In this document: positions 7,606 to 8,897 of the stretch, piece after piece
Position numbering within the stretch: the stretch's first letter is position 1
How the letters are laid out: each line of letters opens with the position of its first letter
NCBI GenBank assembly: GCA_035506295.1
Contig: DATJPR010000251.1
Location: forward strand, 1 to 8,897
DNA from: DATJPR01 sp035506295
Lineage (GTDB): Bacteria > Bacteroidota > Ignavibacteria > UBA10030 > UBA6906
DNA length: 8,897 nt
Reading direction: 5' to 3'
Position numbers and translations under genes: made by a program
Notes under the pieces: generated by a model
The model's input: the letters and a program-made list of their open reading frames with translations, nothing else
Databases searched by the model: none
What the model was told of the DNA's origin: nothing

Positions 7606-8028
7606 TTGGGCGATCGGTTTTTCAAGCGCAATCGGTACCAGCTTGCGGCCCTTGCATGGGCCGCCGTCATCTTTACCGTGTCGTCTATTCCCGGGAGCAA
7701 GATCCCGGAGGTGGACATCGTCGATTTCGACAAGCTCGCGCACCTCGGTGTCTACGGATGTCTGGGATTCCTCACCTATTTCGCCTTCCGCTATCAGCAT
7801 CGATTTCCGGTGCTCGCTCGCCTCACATTCCTCTCGGCGATCCTCGCCTGCTCGCTCTACGGTGCCACGGATGAGCTTCACCAACTATGGGTGCCTGGAA
7901 GGACCTGTGATATCTGGGATTGGACGGCAGATACCGTGGGCGGCATTCTTGGCGCGAGCGTGGGAATGGTGGTCAATTTGCGATATGGCCACAAGTTGGG
8001 TGACCCCGCCCCGGAGAAGCCCAAATGA
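7606..8028 (+). CDS. VanZ-family small integral membrane protein
   Basis: A 140-residue membrane protein of the VanZ-like family, starting at TTG 7606 behind an AGGAG site and two bases after the nnr stop. It has about four predicted membrane helices: YQLAALAWAAVIFTVSS near the N-terminus, the HLGVYGCLGFLTYFAF segment, the LTFLSAILACSLYGA segment and VGGILGASVGMVV. The family signature is visible: DKLAHLGVYG followed by ATDELHQLWVPGRTCDIWDW and a TADTVGG helix. The conserved Asp, Glu, Gln, Pro-Gly-Arg and Asp residues are all present. The name comes from vanZ of teicoplanin-resistance clusters, but most family members are housekeeping proteins of unknown biochemical role and nothing here suggests antibiotic resistance. 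A longer form from GTG 7567 would overlap nnr by 37 bases and is less likely. Family assignment is firm; function is unknown. Confidence 0.85.
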   Translation: MGDRFFKRNRYQLAALAWAAVIFTVSSIPGSKIPEVDIVDFDKLAHLGVYGCLGFLTYFAFRYQHRFPVLARLTFLSAILACSLYGATDELHQLWVPGRTCDIWDWTADTVGGILGASVGMVVNLRYGHKLGDPAPEKPK

Positions 8029-8045
8029 CTTCCCACGGGCGCCGA

Positions 8046-8074
8046 TTGTAAATCCCCGCCGTTCTTGATATATT
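8046..8074 (+). promoter_or_regulatory. Putative sigma-70-type promoter for tgt
   Basis: In the 53-base gap between the VanZ-family gene and tgt, TTGTAA (8046-8051; four of six match TTGACA) and TATATT (8069-8074; five of six match TATAAT) are separated by exactly 17 bases. Expected transcription would start near 8081, one base before the tgt TTG. The AT-rich patch stands out against the GC-rich surroundings. It rests on pattern matching only; if the organism uses the Bacteroidota -33/-7 promoter type, this hit would mean less. Confidence 0.45.
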
Positions 8075-8081
8075 TTAAGGC

Positions 8082-8897
8082 TTGAGATTCCTCCTCGAAC
8101 ATACTCATGGCAAGGCGAGGGCCGGCCGGATCTTCACTTCCCGCGGGGAAATCCCCACACCGGTGTTTATGCCGGTCGGAACGCAAGGTTCGGTAAAAGC
8201 CATCGAGCATCGGGAGCTTCTCGCGGAAGATGCGCGGATCATTCTCGGGAATACGTACCATCTCTATCTCAGACCCGGAACGGAGATCATTCAGAAGGCG
8301 GGGGGTCTTCACCGGTTTATCGGATGGAATGGACACCTGCTGACAGACAGCGGGGGATATCAGGTCTTCAGCCTATCGGATCTGCGGGGAATTTCCGAAG
8401 AAGGAGTACAATTCCGTTCGCATCTTGACGGGTCACTCCACCAGTTCACGCCGGAGCGGGTCATCGATTTTCAGCGGACCTATGGGTCCGACATCATGAT
8501 GGTGCTGGACGAATGTCCGCCGTACCCGTGCGACGAGGAGTATGCGGCGAAGTCCAACGCGCTGACACTTCGGTGGGCCCGGAGGAGCAAGGAGCAGGAA
8601 GCGAAGACCGAACGTTTATACCAGCATGAGCAGGCCCTCTTTGGCATCGTCCAGGGAAGCGTTTACCCGGCTATTCGCGAGGAGTCGGCGCGAACGCTCT
8701 CAGCGTTGGAGTTCGCCGGCTATGCCATTGGTGGGCTTTCGGTCGGCGAGCCGGCGGACCTGATGTATCGGATGATCGAGCTCACGACCGAGATTCTCCC
8801 GACAGAGAAACCACGGTACCTGATGGGGGTCGGCACGCCGGAAAACATCCTGGAAGCGGTCGAGCGGGGCGTTGACATGTTCGATTGCGTCTTGCCG
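8082..8897 (+). CDS. tgt: tRNA-guanine(34) transglycosylase, queuosine pathway (3' truncated by window edge)
   Basis: Exchanges guanine 34 in the anticodon of Asp, Asn, His and Tyr tRNAs for preQ1, the committed step of queuosine modification. The first 272 codons are in the window; the family is about 375-400 long, so the zinc-binding C-terminal part is missing. Visible are PVFMPVGTQGSVKA (27-40), ILGNTYHLYLRPG (54-66), LTDSGGYQVFSL with the general acid/base Asp89, MVLDECPPYP with Asp143, IVQGSVYPAIR (189-199), IGGLSVGEP (216-224), RYLMGVG (245-251) and MFDCVLP with the nucleophile Asp268. Cys145 and Val221 are the residues typical of bacterial preQ1-using enzymes rather than queuine-using eukaryotic ones. 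The TTG at 8082 is the only sensible start: an in-frame TAA ends at 8078, the next in-frame candidates are deep in the conserved core, and MRFLLEHTHGKARAGRI aligns with the family N-terminus. Confidence 0.95.
   Translation, partial: MRFLLEHTHGKARAGRIFTSRGEIPTPVFMPVGTQGSVKAIEHRELLAEDARIILGNTYHLYLRPGTEIIQKAGGLHRFIGWNGHLLTDSGGYQVFSLSDLRGISEEGVQFRSHLDGSLHQFTPERVIDFQRTYGSDIMMVLDECPPYPCDEEYAAKSNALTLRWARRSKEQEAKTERLYQHEQALFGIVQGSVYPAIREESARTLSALEFAGYAIGGLSVGEPADLMYRMIELTTEILPTEKPRYLMGVGTPENILEAVERGVDMFDCVLP

Noticed and set aside
7606..8028. VanZ-family gene as a glycopeptide-resistance determinant
   Set aside because: There are no vanA/H/X/R/S-type neighbours. VanZ-like proteins are widespread in bacteria without resistance, and the gene sits in a housekeeping cluster.
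8029..8081. Terminator between the VanZ-family gene and tgt
   Set aside because: I could not find a stable GC-rich inverted repeat followed by a T-run in this gap; the short complementary stretches seen are too weak.
1..8897. A new defence, mobile or biosynthetic system
   Set aside because: Every sizeable stretch is accounted for by recognisable housekeeping genes. I see no transposase, integrase, nuclease, repeat array, attachment site or unexplained gene.

Overview
The window is a gene-dense, single-strand stretch of bacterial chromosome with a GC content in the high fifties by eye. All seven genes lie on the plus strand, and no gap between genes is longer than about 55 bases. It carries the distal end of a respiratory complex I (NADH:quinone oxidoreductase) operon, an NAD(P)H-repair gene, a small VanZ-like membrane protein and the start of tgt. 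The organism cannot be named from this sequence alone. A sodium/proton-antiporter-like gene between nuoM and nuoN is something I recall from the Rhodothermus marinus complex I operon and from related Bacteroidota/Ignavibacteriota-type genomes, so a member of that broad group is my best inference.

Layout: nuoL (5' end outside the window, 2-1474), nuoM (1520-3100), a CitMHS_2/NhaD-like ion transporter (3097-4602), nuoN (4631-6046), nnr (6059-7603), a VanZ-family gene (7606-8028) and tgt (8082 to the window end, 3' truncated). nuoM and the transporter share an ATGA start/stop overlap. The nnr ribosome binding site overlaps the nuoN stop codon, and the VanZ-gene site lies inside the end of nnr. 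nuoL to the VanZ gene therefore reads as one transcription unit. tgt follows a 53-base gap that holds a plausible sigma-70-type promoter.

NuoL, NuoM and NuoN are the three antiporter-like membrane subunits of complex I. Each retains the buried lysines/glutamates used for ion translocation in all of its sequence that lies in the window, so a functional pump is expected. The embedded transporter is a separate family, probably moving Na+ against H+, and could couple the proton gradient made by complex I to a sodium gradient. Nnr repairs damaged (hydrated) NADH, the substrate of complex I, so its place at the operon end makes metabolic sense. VanZ-like and tgt have no obvious link to respiration.

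I see no mobile element, CRISPR array, RNA gene, phage gene or defence system. The most notable features are the antiporter inside the complex I operon, the unusual nuoL-nuoM junction (same frame, one stop codon, and an 18-codon mini-ORF bridging the two genes), and the run of three non-ATG starts, ending with a possibly leaderless tgt.
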